Source: UBA4782 sp034430215
Lineage (GTDB): Bacteria; Chloroflexota; Anaerolineae; Anaerolineales; Anaerolineaceae
Direction of reading: 5' to 3'
DNA: 64,000 nucleotides
Assembly (NCBI GenBank): GCA_034430215.1
Contig: DAOUFE010000017.1
Location: 65,094 to 129,093, forward strand
Shown: in pieces, positions 62,606 through 64,000 of the stretch
How positions within the stretch are numbered: the stretch's first letter is position 1
How the letters are laid out: each line of letters begins with the position of its first letter
Position numbers and translations under genes: made by a program
The notes under the pieces: generated by a model
What the model saw: the letters and a program-made list of their open reading frames with translations, nothing else
Database searches by the model: none
Told to the model about the DNA's origin: nothing

Positions 62606-63469
62606 ATGTCAAAACGTTATGTTGCTGTATTCTCGTTGTTGATCTTAGTGACTCTTATGGCAGCATGCTCTAATGCAGCCAAAACTGAACCACCGGTAGC
62701 GGTAACCGAAGCCCCCGCAGTGACAGAAGCACCTGCTACTGAGGTAGTTGTAACTGCAGAACCTACCATTGACACGACCGGAATGAAGCTGACTGTTCTT
62801 TGTGGTCCTCAAGAAGATTGGTGTATTGCTGCGACCCAGGCATTTCAAGAGAAAACCGGCATAGAAACAAATTATGTCCGCCTTTCCAGCGGTGAAGCGA
62901 TCGCCCGACTGAGTGCTTCTAAAGATAACCCCGAATTCGATGTCTGGTGGGGAGGTCCTGTGGATGGATACCAGCAAGCCAAAGATCAGGGTTTAGTACA
63001 AGCATATGTCTCTCCAAATGCAGCGATGATCGCGGATAATTTGAAGGATCCGGATGGTTATTGGACGGGAATTTATGTAGGTGCACTCGGTTTCTGCTCG
63101 AATACCTCAGTATTGAGCAGTCTTGGCGTAGAAGCGCCTGATTCCTGGCAAGATTTACTTGATCCAGCACTTAAAGGACAGATAGCAATGGCTCACCCGG
63201 CAACTTCGGGTACTGCATTTACTGCCTTTTGGACAGTAAACACGTTGAATAATCTTGATGAAGAAGCAACATTTGGCTACTTTAAAGAACTCCACAATAA
63301 TATTCTTCAGTACACAAAAACTGGTTCAGCACCTGGACCAATGGCTGGTCGTGGTGAGATTGCTGTTGCGATCATCTTCTCGCATGACTGTGTAATGTAT
63401 CAGAAACAGGGCATGACTGACCTTAAAGTCGGTTTCCCTTCAGACGGATCATTCCAACGGTCAAAATAG
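62606..63469 (+). CDS. Iron-type ABC transporter substrate-binding lipoprotein, C-terminally truncated
   Basis: 287 residues, whereas family members are usually about 330-350. The signal peptide ends in lipobox MAAC (residue 21), then a Thr/Ala-rich linker, then the family-1/FbpA-like domain (LTVLCGPQEDWCIAATQAFQEKTGI, FDVWWGGPVDGYQQAKDQGL, IYVGALGFCSNTSVL). The reading ends at VGFPSDGSFQRSK just where the C-terminal lobe should continue. Sequence after the stop bears no resemblance to the family and leads into an integrase gene. GGAGG precedes the ATG. No permease or ATPase gene follows. Probably inactivated by integration of a mobile element. Confidence 0.75.
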   Translation: MSKRYVAVFSLLILVTLMAACSNAAKTEPPVAVTEAPAVTEAPATEVVVTAEPTIDTTGMKLTVLCGPQEDWCIAATQAFQEKTGIETNYVRLSSGEAIARLSASKDNPEFDVWWGGPVDGYQQAKDQGLVQAYVSPNAAMIADNLKDPDGYWTGIYVGALGFCSNTSVLSSLGVEAPDSWQDLLDPALKGQIAMAHPATSGTAFTAFWTVNTLNNLDEEATFGYFKELHNNILQYTKTGSAPGPMAGRGEIAVAIIFSHDCVMYQKQGMTDLKVGFPSDGSFQRSK

Positions 63470-63706
63470 GACGCAGTGTGTGCGTGCGGCCAGCGGACAT
63501 GGAGGAATTCATCGCCAGGAATTTAGGGCAAACAGCCTAATTGCTGGGCGCGATAGACAGAACTGATGTTCCATTTTTGAGAAAAGATGCAACAATGATT
63601 TGTAACAACTGTACCTTTTATTAATGAATATCGAGAAAAACGTGGATTGCTGCCAGATGTTTCGCAACAGGAGGAAACAAAGACTCAGCAATCCAGAAAA
63701 AGCTAA
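63470..63706. other. Junction between truncated binding protein and integrase
   Basis: No intact gene. In the integrase frame an open stretch (about 63600-63703) ends in a TAA at 63704-63706 directly before the integrase-like reading. An attachment site may lie near 63450-63480, but no repeat can be tested because the other end is outside the window. Confidence 0.35.
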
Positions 63707-64000
63707 ACTAGGCATCGTGGGCATAATGAGGGCAGCATCCGTCCGACTCCCAATGGGACCTGGCGGGCTTGGGTGACGTTGAAGTCCGGGAAGCGGATCA
63801 GCAAGACGCTTTCTACCAAACCTGAAGCTCGTGACTGGTTACAACAGAAGATGATAGAAGCAGAAGAAGCGCTTGATGCGGAGAGGACACTCGGAGAGTA
63901 CATGTTGGGATGGTTTGAGAACCATTCCTCGCAGTTGAAAGAATCCACTCGCTGCGATTACGAGATCATCATTCACAAGTACATCCTGCCGGCGCTGGGG
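63707..64000 (+). pseudogene. Tyrosine recombinase (phage-type integrase), N-terminal part, possibly defective start
   Basis: 98 codons open to the right window edge. The reading TRHRGHNEGSIRPTPNGTWR, then RAWVTLKSGKRISKTLSTK, matches the beta-sheet arm-binding domain at the start of many integrases. It is followed by the SAM-like core-binding domain (LGEYMLGWFENHSSQLKEST, HKYILPALG). The catalytic domain lies beyond the window. No start codon precedes the conserved N-terminal motif in this frame: a TAA stands immediately before it, and the first in-frame GTG would remove the first strands. Either the start is defective or a frameshift joins it to the ATG at 63657. Confidence 0.65.

Noticed and set aside
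1..64000. CRISPR arrays, tRNA or rRNA genes
   Set aside because: I saw no spaced direct-repeat array, no cloverleaf with conserved T-loop and no rRNA-like stretch. The only direct repeat noticed is the 40-base pair at 51361-51440. Reading by eye can miss a tRNA.

Overview
The window looks like the chromosome of an anaerobic, heterotrophic member of the Chloroflexota, probably class Anaerolineae. This is an inference from gene content, not a database result. The supporting signs are many lipoproteins with Thr/Pro-rich linkers, a bifunctional phosphoglucose/phosphomannose isomerase, an L31 protein carrying an RNA polymerase alpha-CTD-like tail, NBR1-type Ig-like lipoproteins, and clean TTGACA/TATAAT promoters.

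Layout. 0-6.4 kb: two adjacent L,D-transpeptidases (the first cut by the window edge), a thioredoxin-TPR protein, a PGI/PMI, an AI-2E-family permease and an FHA protein. 6.7-13.1 kb: a methyltransferase-like membrane protein, glnA behind a long structured leader, a beta-propeller lipoprotein, a phosphotransferase-like kinase and small membrane proteins. 13.5-19.3 kb: a large secreted beta-helix protein, then recA with an SOS-like box inside its promoter and two surface proteins. 19.4-21.7 kb: ahcY plus an adenosine-kinase-like gene for S-adenosylhomocysteine recycling. 22-27.5 kb: a MarR-controlled membrane operon with a CPBP protease, a GNAT enzyme and a TPR lytic transglycosylase. 27.8-30.2 kb: an AT-rich 793-residue membrane protein. 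30.3-33.6 kb: a pyruvate/2-oxoacid dehydrogenase E1alpha-E1beta-E2 operon. 33.8-39.5 kb: a GntR regulator and a complete BMP-type nucleoside ABC importer. 40-42.7 kb: pyruvate phosphate dikinase. 43.1-46 kb: metQNI behind a structured leader. 46-51.3 kb: a receiver protein lacking its phospho-Asp, a zinc-ribbon gene with an internal stop, cca, hpt, tdk, rpmE, rpmA and rplU.

51.9-57.7 kb holds the most distinctive system: a compact bacterial microcompartment operon. It encodes an RpiB-like protein, deoxyribose-phosphate aldolase, a CoA-acylating aldehyde dehydrogenase, one hexameric, one tandem trimeric and three pentameric shell proteins, and two small unassigned proteins. The gene set resembles the loci described as sugar-phosphate-utilising (SPU). 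The enzymes carry terminal amphipathic helices that look like cargo-targeting peptides. The expected chemistry is deoxyribose-5-phosphate to glyceraldehyde-3-phosphate plus acetaldehyde, with the aldehyde captured as acetyl-CoA. The nucleoside importer, hpt and tdk elsewhere in the window fit a lifestyle of scavenging nucleosides, but this link is inference.

57.8-64 kb: a decayed IS256-type insertion sequence, an MprF-like synthetase, a histidine kinase/response regulator pair, a C-terminally truncated iron-type binding protein and the start of a tyrosine integrase, which suggests the edge of an integrated element. Regulatory RNA candidates (leaders of glnA, metQNI and the adenosine kinase-ahcY operon), the microcompartment's atypical proteins and three genes interrupted by in-frame TAA codons are the points most worth a second look.
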